A stretch of DNA of 64,000 bases from an uncultured Ignavibacteria bacterium (GTDB lineage Bacteria > Bacteroidota > Ignavibacteria > Kapaibacteriales > Kapaibacteriaceae): positions 1 through 64,000 of the forward strand of contig CAJAIA010000006.1 of the NCBI GenBank assembly GCA_903939735.1, given 5' to 3'. Of this stretch, positions 54,118 to 63,327 are shown piece by piece. The notes below the pieces were generated by a model. It was not told the origin of the DNA, did no database searches, and worked only from the letters and a program-made list of their open reading frames with translations. Within the stretch, counting starts at the first letter, position 1, and each line of letters begins with the position of its first letter. The position numbers and the translations under genes are program-made.

Positions 54118-57100
54118 ATGAATCGTCGATATGCTCTCTGGGGTAGCGGCGCCAAGATTGGCGTGGTACTCCTGCTTGCAGCATTGATCGGCCTCGGCTC
54201 GCAAGTGCTTCACGCACAAAACAAGCCCGAGATGCCGACGCTTTCGCTGACCGGTTTGGCCGGTGGTTGGAACACAACGTATTATCCTGATGGCCGCATC
54301 TGGACTTCCAAGCGTGGTCCAAATGGCGATCGTGAACTCCTCGTTCCAGTGTTCATCAAGAACTGCTGGCGCTCAACGGAGATCTTCGAAGCGTTCCCAA
54401 TCTTCAGCTTCAAGTTTAAGGTGCAGTTTGACTCAACTGCTCTTGAACTTATCGGTGTAGATAAGAACGGACCAAAGCGTGGCGTGCAGTTTGCACCACT
54501 TTCATGCCTTGGTAAGGACTTCGAGTACACGGTTGACGTTGCACGTGACACGACATTCCAACGTGTCATCAAGGCTCCGGTACAGAACCGTCTTCGTGGT
54601 AAGCGCGCTATCGTTACAGCTGTATCGTCAAAGGCGCTCCCACAAACAGGCGATATCACACAGCCGTGTGATCAGCGTCCGTTCCAAGAGCTTGTGTACT
54701 TGCGCTTCCGCGTAGTTGCAGATCCTTCAATCGACGTAGAATCGGCACGTACGCCAATCATTCTCACGAATGACACATTGTTCTACAACGATTTCCAAAT
54801 GGGTAAGTCAATCGCCTTCCCAGGCGACGGTGTACCGGGTGAATTCGCTGGTGTTGGTGGTGTCGATAACTATTTCGTCGACAACCTCAACCAAGAGCAG
54901 ATCCGTGATCCACTGCGTCCATCGAAGCCAGGTATGATCTGGCTGGAAGTAACTGACCTTTCGCCACGTCTTGCGTTCAACCTTAACGCAGATCCAACGA
55001 GCCGCCTTGCTGACTCGGTCAATGGTTCGAACGGTACACAATGGTTTATCGTAGATCCGATCACAGTCGACTACGGTAGCTCATTCGATGACCAACCAAA
55101 CGGCATCGGTACGCGCGACATCGACTTCATCAACATCGCTCCTGGTACACGTGCGTACGAGATCCTCGTACAATCAGACAAGAAGTGGTTGAAGTTCAAG
55201 TCGTTCAAGAAGGGTGGAGCTGGCGAGAATGATCCATTCCCACAGCCAGTTCGTGAAGGTTATGTTCAGTACATGGACAAGGGTATCCTTGGTACAACGC
55301 TTGGCGTGACACCATTCGGCGACCCAACAGTTGGTACACGCGACATCAACCTTCGCATCATCTGTGATCCAAACGAACTTCCAAACGGAGATGAGCAAGA
55401 GGTATGTGGTACATACGTCGGCACACTTTCGTTCAAGTCGCCATCACTCGAAGTGTCACCTGTGCAAATCAAGGTTACATTCATCTACTTCCGCACTCCA
55501 TACGAGCCAAATGCGTTCGACGAGAACAACAACTGGCAGCGTAGCCAAGAGTTCCTTGGCCGTGGTATCACGGTTCAAGTTCGCAACTCGAACTCGCCAG
55601 TAGAGCGTACATACCTCACATTCGGTGTTGGTAATCGCGCTACAGACGAAGTAGACACGCTCTTCGGCGAAACGGTATACAAGTCAGCACTCAACTCGTT
55701 TGGTGCACGCTGGTACCCACGCAACAAGGAAGGCATCGACATTTATCAGAATGGTCTCGGCGATCTCTGGGCTGGTACAGCTCAGCGTCCACGTAGCTCA
55801 TCACGTGATATCCGTTCGATCTACTCAGACACAACGCTTCTCTACACATGCCGCTTCAACGCAGGCAGCGACCTCAACTACCCAGTTGTTGTTGAGTGGG
55901 ACGTTGATGAGTTCATTCCTGGCTCAGATCTCTTCATCCGCGATACGCTGAACGGTTCACGTTTCAACGTTAACATGCGCGAAGGCACAGTTCTCACACC
56001 GCAGAACCGTCGTTCGTTCACACTCCGTGATGCAGACATCAAGGCATTCACAATCGAGTACACGCTTCCTAAGGTTGCTCAGTTCCCAGTGATCAACAAG
56101 GGTTGGAATCTTCTTTCGGTTCCTGTTAACCCATCGTCGAGCAACTGGAAGAGCATCTTCCGTAACGCCCTCTCAGAACCAGTTCGCTTCTCGCAGAACA
56201 TTTACCAGCAAGCTGGTAATGACATTGCACCAGGCGTTGGTTACTTCGTGAAGTACTCGGATGAACTTGACAAGACAATTGCAGGTTCACGCATCCGCCG
56301 CATCGACGACCAAGCGTTCTCAACACGTCTTTATGATGGTTGGAACACAATCGGTTCGCTTTCATCGCCAACATCAACAGAGAACGTCACACTGCTTCCA
56401 TTCGGACAAGGTGCATTCCCTGCAATCACTGGCGATATCTACGGCTACGTAACGAACCGTGGTTATCAAGCAGTCACAGAAATCGAGCCAGGTCTCGGTT
56501 ACTGGATCAAGATCTCGGGCCAAGCATATCTTTCGATGTGCTGCGGTACACTCGGTAAGAGCGGTGTGAACTTCTCTACAGTACGTGAGACGGTTAAGGC
56601 AAACGCAATGCGCGTAACGGTCAGCGATAATGCTGAGAACGTTGGTGACGTGTTTGTTGCAAACCGCGGTTCAATCGAAACACGTAATGTGTTCGAACTC
56701 CCACCAGTACCACCAAATGGTCTCTTCGACGTACGTTTCACAGATCAGACGTACATCAACGACGACATCAACCCAATGATTCAACTCCAAGGTGCAACGT
56801 TCCCTGTGACAGTAACAGTGAACAACCCAAGCCGTTCGTACGTTGTTACGAACCCAATCTCGGGTGCAGTTCTTGGAACAATCGTTGCAGGTCGTAGCAA
56901 CAACATCACGATCACAGATGCACGCACACCGTACATCCGCCTGATGGGTCAGGAAGCAAACCTCACAGCTCTTACTGTGTCGGTTTCGCCAAATCCAGCA
57001 TCTACAGTCGGTATGGTTAACGTAACAGTGCCACAATCTGGTCGCGTAACAGTTGCTCTGTTTGATGCAATGGGTCAACTCGTATCGACAATCGTTGATG

Positions 57101-57225
57101 AAGAGAAGACAGCAGGCATCTATGGCTTCGATATGAACGCAGGTTCACTTGCACAAGGTCGTTACATCGTGAAGGTCACGACAAACGGCGCAACTGCAAC
57201 GAACGCGGTCACAATCGTCCGCTAA
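54118..57225 (+). CDS. Large T9SS-sorted secreted protein, unknown function
   Basis: 1035 residues. GAGGA at 54106-54110 fixes the start; an alternative ATG at 54079 would overlap the previous gene. The signal peptide is IGVVLLLAALIGLGSQVLHAQ. The N-terminal domain (residues about 30-250) has a cohesin-like look (FSFKFKVQFDSTALELIGV). The rest is beta-rich with FQ-type repeats. The T9SS tail is SVSPNPASTVGMVNVTV and LAQGRYIVKV. Codon choice is uniform, as in the giant gene. It ends with a strong terminator, so the surface row from about 43.7 kb may end here. I do not recognise a known family. Confidence 0.7.
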   Translation: MNRRYALWGSGAKIGVVLLLAALIGLGSQVLHAQNKPEMPTLSLTGLAGGWNTTYYPDGRIWTSKRGPNGDRELLVPVFIKNCWRSTEIFEAFPIFSFKFKVQFDSTALELIGVDKNGPKRGVQFAPLSCLGKDFEYTVDVARDTTFQRVIKAPVQNRLRGKRAIVTAVSSKALPQTGDITQPCDQRPFQELVYLRFRVVADPSIDVESARTPIILTNDTLFYNDFQMGKSIAFPGDGVPGEFAGVGGVDNYFVDNLNQEQIRDPLRPSKPGMIWLEVTDLSPRLAFNLNADPTSRLADSVNGSNGTQWFIVDPITVDYGSSFDDQPNGIGTRDIDFINIAPGTRAYEILVQSDKKWLKFKSFKKGGAGENDPFPQPVREGYVQYMDKGILGTTLGVTPFGDPTVGTRDINLRIICDPNELPNGDEQEVCGTYVGTLSFKSPSLEVSPVQIKVTFIYFRTPYEPNAFDENNNWQRSQEFLGRGITVQVRNSNSPVERTYLTFGVGNRATDEVDTLFGETVYKSALNSFGARWYPRNKEGIDIYQNGLGDLWAGTAQRPRSSSRDIRSIYSDTTLLYTCRFNAGSDLNYPVVVEWDVDEFIPGSDLFIRDTLNGSRFNVNMREGTVLTPQNRRSFTLRDADIKAFTIEYTLPKVAQFPVINKGWNLLSVPVNPSSSNWKSIFRNALSEPVRFSQNIYQQAGNDIAPGVGYFVKYSDELDKTIAGSRIRRIDDQAFSTRLYDGWNTIGSLSSPTSTENVTLLPFGQGAFPAITGDIYGYVTNRGYQAVTEIEPGLGYWIKISGQAYLSMCCGTLGKSGVNFSTVRETVKANAMRVTVSDNAENVGDVFVANRGSIETRNVFELPPVPPNGLFDVRFTDQTYINDDINPMIQLQGATFPVTVTVNNPSRSYVVTNPISGAVLGTIVAGRSNNITITDARTPYIRLMGQEANLTALTVSVSPNPASTVGMVNVTVPQSGRVTVALFDAMGQLVSTIVDEEKTAGIYGFDMNAGSLAQGRYIVKVTTNGATATNAVTIVR

Positions 57226-57246
57226 TTCATTGGCTGAAAGCAAAGG

Positions 57247-57276
57247 AAGGGCAGCAGGTAACTGCTGCCCTTTTTT
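57247..57276 (+). terminator. Rho-independent terminator after the large T9SS protein
   Basis: AAGGGCAGCAG (57247-57257), loop GTAA, CTGCTGCCCTT (57262-57272) and a T-run (57271-57276). Confidence 0.93.
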
Positions 57277-57297
57277 GTTCATGGTAACGGAAACAAC

Positions 57298-58074
57298 ATG
57301 CGCTGTATTCTTCTCGGTGTCATCACTCTTCTTACGTTACAAGTGGCAACGGCACAAGAGGTAGGGTTTACACTCACAGTAACCAATGTTCTTCCAAGTG
57401 GTCGTCCTTCTGGAACGTTCACGTTTGGAGCACATCCGAATGCAACGAACGGACTTGACATAGCGCTGGGTGAACGCGAGATACCGTCGCTACCGCCCCC
57501 TGCCGGAGTATTCATCATCTACACGGTTCCGCCAACCCCTGATGTCCTATGGCTTAGTCCGAAGGATATCCGTAAGATGTCGCCAGACTCGCAGGTACGC
57601 CACGAGTACGATATGAACGTCACGTGGAACGGCGGACGGCTCAATGTTACGTCGGCAATGCGTTTGCCACGTGGAATAGACTCTGCGTATCTCGTAGATG
57701 CGATCACAGACTTTCCGAACAACTTCATCAAAGCGCGCATCGATTCGGGCGAGGTCTTCACGACAGACAATCCGGCTATCACAAGGATGAAGGTGCTGGT
57801 GTGGTATGCGCCAACAGCAACGAGTGTCGACAATGAAGTTGTCGAACGCGTAGCAATTGCACCCAATCCTACGTCCGACGTCGTGTACGTGCGTGGATGT
57901 GTTCCTGGCTCCTCGATACACGTTGTGTCGACGCTTGGCGTGGAATACGTGAGTGTTCGAGCAGAGGACGGCACTGTGGTCATTCCGGTACACGGCCTTC
58001 CAATCGGTGCCTATATTGTTCGTGCCATACACCCTGATGGCGGAACTTCACAACAGACCATGATTCGTCGGTAA
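57298..58074 (+). CDS. Small secreted protein with T9SS-like tail
   Basis: 258 residues. Signal peptide LLGVITLLTLQVATAQ. Residues about 20-160 form a beta-rich domain with FTFGAHPNATNGLDIALGE, VTWNGGRLNV and a conserved-looking YDMNVTW; I do not recognise it. The C-terminal 75 residues carry VAIAPNPTSDVVYVRG, HVVSTLGVEYVSV and LPIGAYIVRAIHP, a short T9SS-type tail. Upstream is the previous gene's terminator, so it has its own promoter, not identified. Six bases before a glycosyltransferase gene. Confidence 0.7.
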   Translation: MRCILLGVITLLTLQVATAQEVGFTLTVTNVLPSGRPSGTFTFGAHPNATNGLDIALGEREIPSLPPPAGVFIIYTVPPTPDVLWLSPKDIRKMSPDSQVRHEYDMNVTWNGGRLNVTSAMRLPRGIDSAYLVDAITDFPNNFIKARIDSGEVFTTDNPAITRMKVLVWYAPTATSVDNEVVERVAIAPNPTSDVVYVRGCVPGSSIHVVSTLGVEYVSVRAEDGTVVIPVHGLPIGAYIVRAIHPDGGTSQQTMIRR

Positions 58075-58080
58075 TACAGT

Positions 58081-59127
58081 ATGAGCGAAGAGAAACAAGG
58101 AACTGAGGGATCGCCGAACCGTCGTCCGCGACGTCGCTATTCCCGTGGCCCACGTGGTGATCGTCAAGGTCAGCAGCAACGCCATCATGGTATTCAGGGA
58201 TCGATCTCAGTTGTTATCCCACTGCTGAATGAGGAAGAATCTCTTCCTGAGCTTGCCCGTCAACTTGAACAGGTACTAGAACGTGTCGCACGCGGCAAGT
58301 ACGAGGTCCTGTTTATCGATGATGGTTCAACCGATGATTCATTCCGCGTGATTCAAGACATTCATGCACGCAATCAGCGTTTTAAGGCGATTCGATTCCG
58401 AACGAATCATGGTAAGTCGGCAGCGCTTGCGATTGGCTTTGCTGAATGCAAGGGCGACATTGTCATCACAATGGATGCCGATCTCCAAGACGATCCGAAC
58501 GAGATACCGTCGCTTGTAGCGAAGCTTGAAGAAGGCTACGACCTTGTGTCAGGATGGAAGCGTAAACGCCATGATCCATGGCACAAGACAGTGCCATCAA
58601 AGCTGTTTAATGCTGTGACTTCGCGCATGAGCGGTATTCGACTTCACGACTTCAATTGCGGACTCAAGGGATATCGCCGAGAGGTCATCGAGAATGTTCA
58701 GGTGTATGGTGAAATGCACCGTTATATCCCGGCGCTTGCTCATTGGGAGGGCTTCAGAGTAACAGAAATCCCTGTGCAGCATCGAGCACGTCAACACGGT
58801 GTGTCGAAGTTCGGTATGAGCCGTTTCCTGAAGGGATATCTCGATCTTCTCACCGTGATGTTTACGACGCGCTACATCAAGCGTCCGCTTCACTTCTTTG
58901 GTGCTGTTGGATCGTTGTTTGCAGTGATTGGTTTCGTAACCGATCTCTATCTCGTCATTGAATGGTCGCTTGGCCGAACATCCCTCAGTAATCGTCCGCT
59001 TGCACTCTTTGGTGTTGCGATGATCATTGTAGGTGTTCAGCTGATCTCGATCGGCCTCATTGGTGAATTGATTGTGAAGAACAATCTCGAACACCAGAAG
59101 TTTAGCGTCCGCGAGCGACTTGGGTAA
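58081..59127 (+). CDS. Membrane-associated GT2 glycosyltransferase (polyprenyl-phosphate type)
   Basis: 348 residues. A basic, disordered N-terminal leader (RRPRRRYSRGPRGDRQ) precedes a GT-A domain: SVVIPLLNEEESLPELARQL, the DDGSTDDS nucleotide site, DADLQDDP with the metal-binding DxD-like motif, and QHGVSKFG, an ArnC/GtrB/DPM1 signature. Two C-terminal membrane helices (FGAVGSLFAVIGFVTDLYLV; ALFGVAMIIVGVQLISIGLIG). It would transfer a sugar from a nucleotide donor to polyprenyl phosphate for surface glycan building. Six bases after the T9SS gene, so cotranscribed. Donor unknown. Confidence 0.88.
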   Translation: MSEEKQGTEGSPNRRPRRRYSRGPRGDRQGQQQRHHGIQGSISVVIPLLNEEESLPELARQLEQVLERVARGKYEVLFIDDGSTDDSFRVIQDIHARNQRFKAIRFRTNHGKSAALAIGFAECKGDIVITMDADLQDDPNEIPSLVAKLEEGYDLVSGWKRKRHDPWHKTVPSKLFNAVTSRMSGIRLHDFNCGLKGYRREVIENVQVYGEMHRYIPALAHWEGFRVTEIPVQHRARQHGVSKFGMSRFLKGYLDLLTVMFTTRYIKRPLHFFGAVGSLFAVIGFVTDLYLVIEWSLGRTSLSNRPLALFGVAMIIVGVQLISIGLIGELIVKNNLEHQKFSVRERLG

Positions 59128-59180
59128 CATTCCCGCGTGCTCATTGTTGATTGTTTACTGATCAGCCACGGAATATCATC

Positions 59181-59936
59181 ATGCGTCTTCTTCTTGTCAT
59201 CATCGCGTGCAGCTCTCTTGTTTCGACGAGTGCCTTGGCACAGGTTCGCTTCCGCGTAGCAGCTGGACTGTCGACGGATTGGATCACAAGTGATAATCCT
59301 GCGGTGTACCGTCTTGCAAGCAGTCAGAACACAACACCAGAAGAAACCTACGGTGGTGCATTTGACGGCGCGCAAATGGGATGGGGTCTGCGTGGCTATA
59401 TCGATCTTGATAAGCAAAAGAAGTTCCGCATCCCGGTAGGACTTGACTACTTCATGTACAAGGGTGCGCAGAGTATTGTTGGCGAAACCTACTCGATCCG
59501 TATCACACACGAGAACAACCTCGCCGCAGGTCTCGCTGGTTTCGAATGGTCCTTCATCGAGTTTCCATGGGCGTTTGCACGTGCCTACGTTGGCGCGGAG
59601 GCTCGGCTGTTGTTTGTCGGCGAGAACTCGATCACACGTGATATCAAAACGCTCATTGCTGACACGATCATTCAGCGCGTTGAAGTGTTTAATGGCAAGT
59701 CTGCAGCAACACGTCTTGGTGCGATGGCACGCCTTGGCATCGAAGGCGAGATCTACTACCCAGTCTTCGTGAACACGAGCGTGGGTTGGGGAGCAATGAA
59801 TCTTCTCGGTCGTGACACACGGTCAACAGCAGAAAGCGGACGCGGAGAGTTACTTACACCGGTCCCGCAGAATGAATCGGGTGAGGCAATCCTGTATCAC
59901 CTCAACTTCACCTTCATGGTGCAGGTTCGACTGTAA
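59181..59936 (+). CDS. Outer-membrane beta-barrel protein
   Basis: 251 residues with a signal peptide (core LLVIIACSSLVSTSALAQ). The body alternates hydrophobic and polar residues in strands with Gly/Tyr (GWGLRGYIDLDKQKKFRIPV, FVNTSVGWGAMNLLG) and ends LNFTFMVQVRL, a barrel-terminal strand. No enzyme or ligand motif recognised. It ends 18 bases from the convergent GT2 gene. ATG 59181 is used; ten residues earlier a TTG codon would add nothing. Confidence 0.72.
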   Translation: MRLLLVIIACSSLVSTSALAQVRFRVAAGLSTDWITSDNPAVYRLASSQNTTPEETYGGAFDGAQMGWGLRGYIDLDKQKKFRIPVGLDYFMYKGAQSIVGETYSIRITHENNLAAGLAGFEWSFIEFPWAFARAYVGAEARLLFVGENSITRDIKTLIADTIIQRVEVFNGKSAATRLGAMARLGIEGEIYYPVFVNTSVGWGAMNLLGRDTRSTAESGRGELLTPVPQNESGEAILYHLNFTFMVQVRL

Positions 59937-59954
59937 CCAGAAGCTCTGCTGACG

Positions 59955-60959
59955 TTACTTGTAGAGCGTTGCCTCGAACGCCCCTTGCTCGGGCTTGTTG
60001 AGGATGATGCGCCATATGATACCGCGCATAAAGCCAAGTCCGTATGCAGTAAGCTGCACCAAAGATGCCACTACGCATCGCGCACCTAACATCAGCGAGC
60101 GATAGCGAACGGAGGCGTCGACCAAGAGCGCCAAGAGGTACATCCCGAGCGGCAGAAAGCCTACCCACCCCATCGGCTCAATGATAGTCGTACCGAGTGC
60201 AATCAGGATATACGCGGTGAACACGGCAGGGAAGAAGTGCGTCGGCTTAAGGGTCTGAGGGTGTCGAAGCGTGATGTTAATCCGCGCGATCCCACTATTG
60301 TGGACCTGCTTGAAGAACTTCCAGAAATCGGTGCGACGCTTGTGATACACCCATGCATCGGGGATGAGGCCCACGTTGTAGCCGTGCTCAATCATGCGGA
60401 TGCTAAACTCGACATCCTCACCGAACCGCATGCGCGCAAAACCATCGGTCTCGTTAAAGACATCGCGCGAAATCCCCATGTTGAAGGAACGCGGGTGGAA
60501 GCTGCCCCCAACCCGACGCTTGCCACCGCGAATCCCGCCTGTGGTCAAAAAGGCCGTCATAGCGTAGCTGATAGCCTTCTGCGTAGGCGTAAACGACGCA
60601 TCCTCGCGATCGGGTCCACCAAAGGCATCGTACCCATGTGCTCGCACGGCCTCATCGATGGTGGCCATGTAATGCGATGGTACCGTGCAATCGGAATCAA
60701 TAAACAGGAAGTAGTCGCCTGAGGCTCGTCGGCATCCGTAATTGCGCGATGGACCCGGGCCGCTGTTGTCCTTGGTGAAGTACTTCACATCCAGACGTCC
60801 AGCCATTGCTGCACAGACATCCTTTGAGCTCAGCGTTGAACCATCTTCGACGATCACGACCTCAATGTCACGATACGTCTGAAGCGCGAGGCTTTCGAGC
60901 AGCTCGCGGAGTTCGTCGGGGCGGTTATAGACCGCAACAATGATTGAGTATTTCGCCAT
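59955..60959 (-). CDS. GT2 glycosyltransferase with C-terminal membrane helices
   Basis: 334 residues. YSIIVAVYNRPDELRELLESL starts the GT-A domain; EDGST, NSGPGPSRNYG and FLFIDSDC with DSD as the metal-binding motif are typical of inverting GT2 enzymes. SFNMGISRDVF and GEDVEFSIRM are the acceptor-side motifs. The C terminus has about three hydrophobic helices (FTAYILIALGTTII, FLPLGMYLLALLVDA), so membrane-bound. Start 60959 rather than 61028 because homology begins at MAKYSIIV. A TATCTTTG box lies eight bases before the ATG, suggesting a leaderless message. Its role in glycan assembly is not defined. Confidence 0.86.
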   Translation of the reverse strand: MAKYSIIVAVYNRPDELRELLESLALQTYRDIEVVIVEDGSTLSSKDVCAAMAGRLDVKYFTKDNSGPGPSRNYGCRRASGDYFLFIDSDCTVPSHYMATIDEAVRAHGYDAFGGPDREDASFTPTQKAISYAMTAFLTTGGIRGGKRRVGGSFHPRSFNMGISRDVFNETDGFARMRFGEDVEFSIRMIEHGYNVGLIPDAWVYHKRRTDFWKFFKQVHNSGIARINITLRHPQTLKPTHFFPAVFTAYILIALGTTIIEPMGWVGFLPLGMYLLALLVDASVRYRSLMLGARCVVASLVQLTAYGLGFMRGIIWRIILNKPEQGAFEATLYK

Positions 60960-60967
60960 AGGGAACG

Positions 60968-60999
60968 CAAAGATACGGTCGCGCCACGTGCTATCTTTG
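60968..60999. promoter_or_regulatory. Symmetric divergent promoter with two -7 boxes
   Basis: TATCTTTG on the minus strand (60975-60968) and TATCTTTG on the plus strand (60992-60999), 16 bases apart. Each is followed by exactly eight bases and then the ATG of its gene (60959 and 61008). No Shine-Dalgarno is present on either side and no TTTG sits at the usual -33 place; instead each box lies where the other's -33 element would be. Confidence 0.5.
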
Positions 61000-61007
61000 A
61001 CATCTCT

Positions 61008-61844
61008 ATGAACCCACATCAGCTCCAACAGGGCGACCTCGCCGATCGGTTAGCGCGCATGGACCTATTGCCGCGCACGATTCGTAATGTGCGGATGCAG
61101 TATCGACTGGCCGTGCATACGCTTATGCCATGGTTGCAGCAGTACAACCTTTGGAAACCCGGAGCAGCAGTCTGCGAGATCGGGTGTGCCGAGGGAGGAG
61201 TACTTGCTGCATTTGTTGAGCGTGGTACATCCTACGCGCTAGGCACAGACATTCAGGGTGCCCTGCTCACGGATATCAGCGATCCCGTGTGGAAGTCTCA
61301 AGGACTCGACATCGAGTTCTCCCATCACGACGTGATCTACGAGGATATTCCCGAAGCATGGCAAGAACGTTTCGACGTTGTGTTGCTTCGTGATGTCATT
61401 GAACATCTCGACGATGCACAGATAGCACTTCGCAACATTCAGCGCTTGCTCAAACCAGGCGGTGTGGTCGTCGTAACATTCCCACCGTATACATCTCCAT
61501 TTGGTGGACATCAGCAATTGCTTGGCACGAAGCTTGGAGCGATTCCTTTTGTACACCTCTTGCCATGGTCGATCTTCTCGTCAATCATCAAACAAGGCGA
61601 GCCAGTGAATCAAGAGGAGCTTGTGCGTTTGCATCAGATCCGACTCTCCGCAGCAGACGTGCGGCGTGCAGCTGCGGCTGCACAACTCCGCGTCGTTGAT
61701 GAGCGCCTCTTTGCATTGCGCCCCGTCTTCCGATGGAAGTACGAGCTCCCTATACCAAGTCTCGAAGTGAGTGCTCTGCGCTCCCTTCCTGGTGTGCGTG
61801 CACTTGCGATGGAAGCAGCATTCATTCTGCAACGTCCTGTATGA
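61008..61844 (+). CDS. Class I SAM-dependent methyltransferase
   Basis: 278 residues. The SAM motif I is AAVCEIGCAEGGVLAAF, motif II LGTDIQ, motif IV VLLRDVIEHLDD, post-motif LLKPGGVVVVTFPPY. The fold matches ubiquinone/menaquinone-type small-molecule methyltransferases; the substrate is not evident. The GT4 start overlaps its stop (ATGA), so the genes work together, likely in glycan or natural-product modification. Divergent from GT2 across a symmetric promoter, with the ATG eight bases after the -7 box. Confidence 0.86.
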   Translation: MNPHQLQQGDLADRLARMDLLPRTIRNVRMQYRLAVHTLMPWLQQYNLWKPGAAVCEIGCAEGGVLAAFVERGTSYALGTDIQGALLTDISDPVWKSQGLDIEFSHHDVIYEDIPEAWQERFDVVLLRDVIEHLDDAQIALRNIQRLLKPGGVVVVTFPPYTSPFGGHQQLLGTKLGAIPFVHLLPWSIFSSIIKQGEPVNQEELVRLHQIRLSAADVRRAAAAAQLRVVDERLFALRPVFRWKYELPIPSLEVSALRSLPGVRALAMEAAFILQRPV

Positions 61845-63154
61845 AGACCGTTCTTGTCGTAGCATATCATTTTCCTCCAGGGGGCGGACCCGGTGTTCAG
61901 CGCGTGCTCAAGCATGTGACTTACCTCCGCGACCACGGGTGGCGTCCGATCGTGCTGACCGTCGAGAACGGAGACTTCCCTGCACGCGATGAATCTCTCC
62001 TAGCCAAGATTCCCGCTGATGTGCACGTGGTGCGCGTCCCCATTCTTGAGCCGTACGATATCTATCGTTCGTTCATGGGGCGTGGCACAACTGCTATCGA
62101 TGTCAACGTCAATAAATCCGGTGACCAGCGAAGGGGCTGGAAGGAGCGCGTTGCAGAGTGGATTCGTGCTACCTTCTTCATACCTGATGCACGCGTCGGA
62201 TGGATGCTTACGGCTGTAAAAGCAGCGAAGAAGCTTGTTGCCGAGCACAACATCACGGCGATCTATTCATCATCTCCCCCATACACCTGCGCTCTTATTG
62301 CGCGTGCCATTAGGCGTGCAACGGGACTGCCGTGGATTGCAGGCTTCCGTGATCCATGGACGGAATTTCTCACGACACCAGACAGATGGTTTCTTCCTGC
62401 TGCGATTGATCGATCGCTGGAACGCTCGGTGTTCACCGAGGCCGACATGGTGGAGTGCGCATGGACAGGTATCATCGATGATGCGGTGCGCAAGTATCCT
62501 CAATTGGATCGTTCGAAGTTCTTCCACGTGCCCAATGGGTTCGATGCATCGGACTTTCCACCTGTCGTCTACACACGGAATGAACGATTCACGATTACCT
62601 ACACGGGGTCGATGTACGGACGTAGAACACCAAAGGCGTTTCTTGATGCGCTGGAATACCTTGCAGATGCCGGCCGCATCCGTGCGGAAGATGTGCACCT
62701 TCGTTTTGTTGGACGCTTCGGTGACGAGGTGCACGCCATGATGGATGCATCGCGTTTTGCGTCGTCGATTGAGCGCATTGGCTACGTGCCACACGAAGTC
62801 AGCGTAGGTTATCTGATGCAAAGTGAAGCATCACTCCTCATTGTTGACGACGCGAAGGAGAGCGCCGAGATTGTTCCCGGTAAGGTCTACGAATACCTTG
62901 GGGTCGGACGTCCCGTGATTGCCCTTGCACCGCGCGGCAGTGCGATCGAGGAGCTGGTGCTTCGAACACACGCTGGTGGCTGTGCTCCACAGTCGGATAT
63001 CCCAGCAATAGCAGAGATCATCGGCACGTTTCTTGACAGGTGGAAACAAGGGCAGCAGATTACCGAGCCTGATACGTTTATGATTGCGTCGTACGAACGC
63101 CGCAATGCTGCAAAGCAGCTTGCGGAGAAGTTGAACCAACTCACAACACCATGA
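61841..63154 (+). CDS. GT4-family glycosyltransferase
   Basis: 437 residues. TVLVVAYHFPPGGGPGVQRVLKHV is the GT-B N-terminal glycine loop. A mid-protein FRDPWTEFL and a C-terminal domain with ITYTGSMYGRRTPKAFLDAL and PGKVYEYLGVGRPVIAL give the EX7E-like nucleotide-sugar site. It resembles WbuB/Cps-type hexosyltransferases for O-antigen or capsule. ATG 61841 overlaps the methyltransferase stop. The next small gene again overlaps by ATGA, so at least four genes form one tightly packed operon. Confidence 0.88.
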   Translation: MKTVLVVAYHFPPGGGPGVQRVLKHVTYLRDHGWRPIVLTVENGDFPARDESLLAKIPADVHVVRVPILEPYDIYRSFMGRGTTAIDVNVNKSGDQRRGWKERVAEWIRATFFIPDARVGWMLTAVKAAKKLVAEHNITAIYSSSPPYTCALIARAIRRATGLPWIAGFRDPWTEFLTTPDRWFLPAAIDRSLERSVFTEADMVECAWTGIIDDAVRKYPQLDRSKFFHVPNGFDASDFPPVVYTRNERFTITYTGSMYGRRTPKAFLDALEYLADAGRIRAEDVHLRFVGRFGDEVHAMMDASRFASSIERIGYVPHEVSVGYLMQSEASLLIVDDAKESAEIVPGKVYEYLGVGRPVIALAPRGSAIEELVLRTHAGGCAPQSDIPAIAEIIGTFLDRWKQGQQITEPDTFMIASYERRNAAKQLAEKLNQLTTP

Positions 63155-63327
63155 AAAAAATCCTTGCCGTAATTCTCGCACTTGGAGCAGCATGGGTGGT
63201 TCTCAAGGTGTTCTGGTGGGTCGTCCGTCATGCGTTCTCGTTAGCGCTTGATATTGTTGGTCTGATCATCCTCATCGTGATCGCCGTCCCGATCTATCTC
63301 ATCATTCGTCGCAAACTCTTGTCATGA
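63151..63327 (+). CDS. Small membrane protein (58 residues)
   Basis: A 58-residue frame MKKILAVILALGAAWVVLK continuing to a second hydrophobic stretch (IVGLIILIVIAVPIYLII) and ending in basic RRKLLS. Two membrane helices separated by a short loop with W, H and R. Translation starts on ATG overlapping the GT4 stop and its own stop overlaps the next start (ATGA on both sides), strong evidence that it is a real gene although short. Function unknown; perhaps a partner of the glycosyltransferase or of the following exported protein. Confidence 0.78.
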   Translation: MKKILAVILALGAAWVVLKVFWWVVRHAFSLALDIVGLIILIVIAVPIYLIIRRKLLS

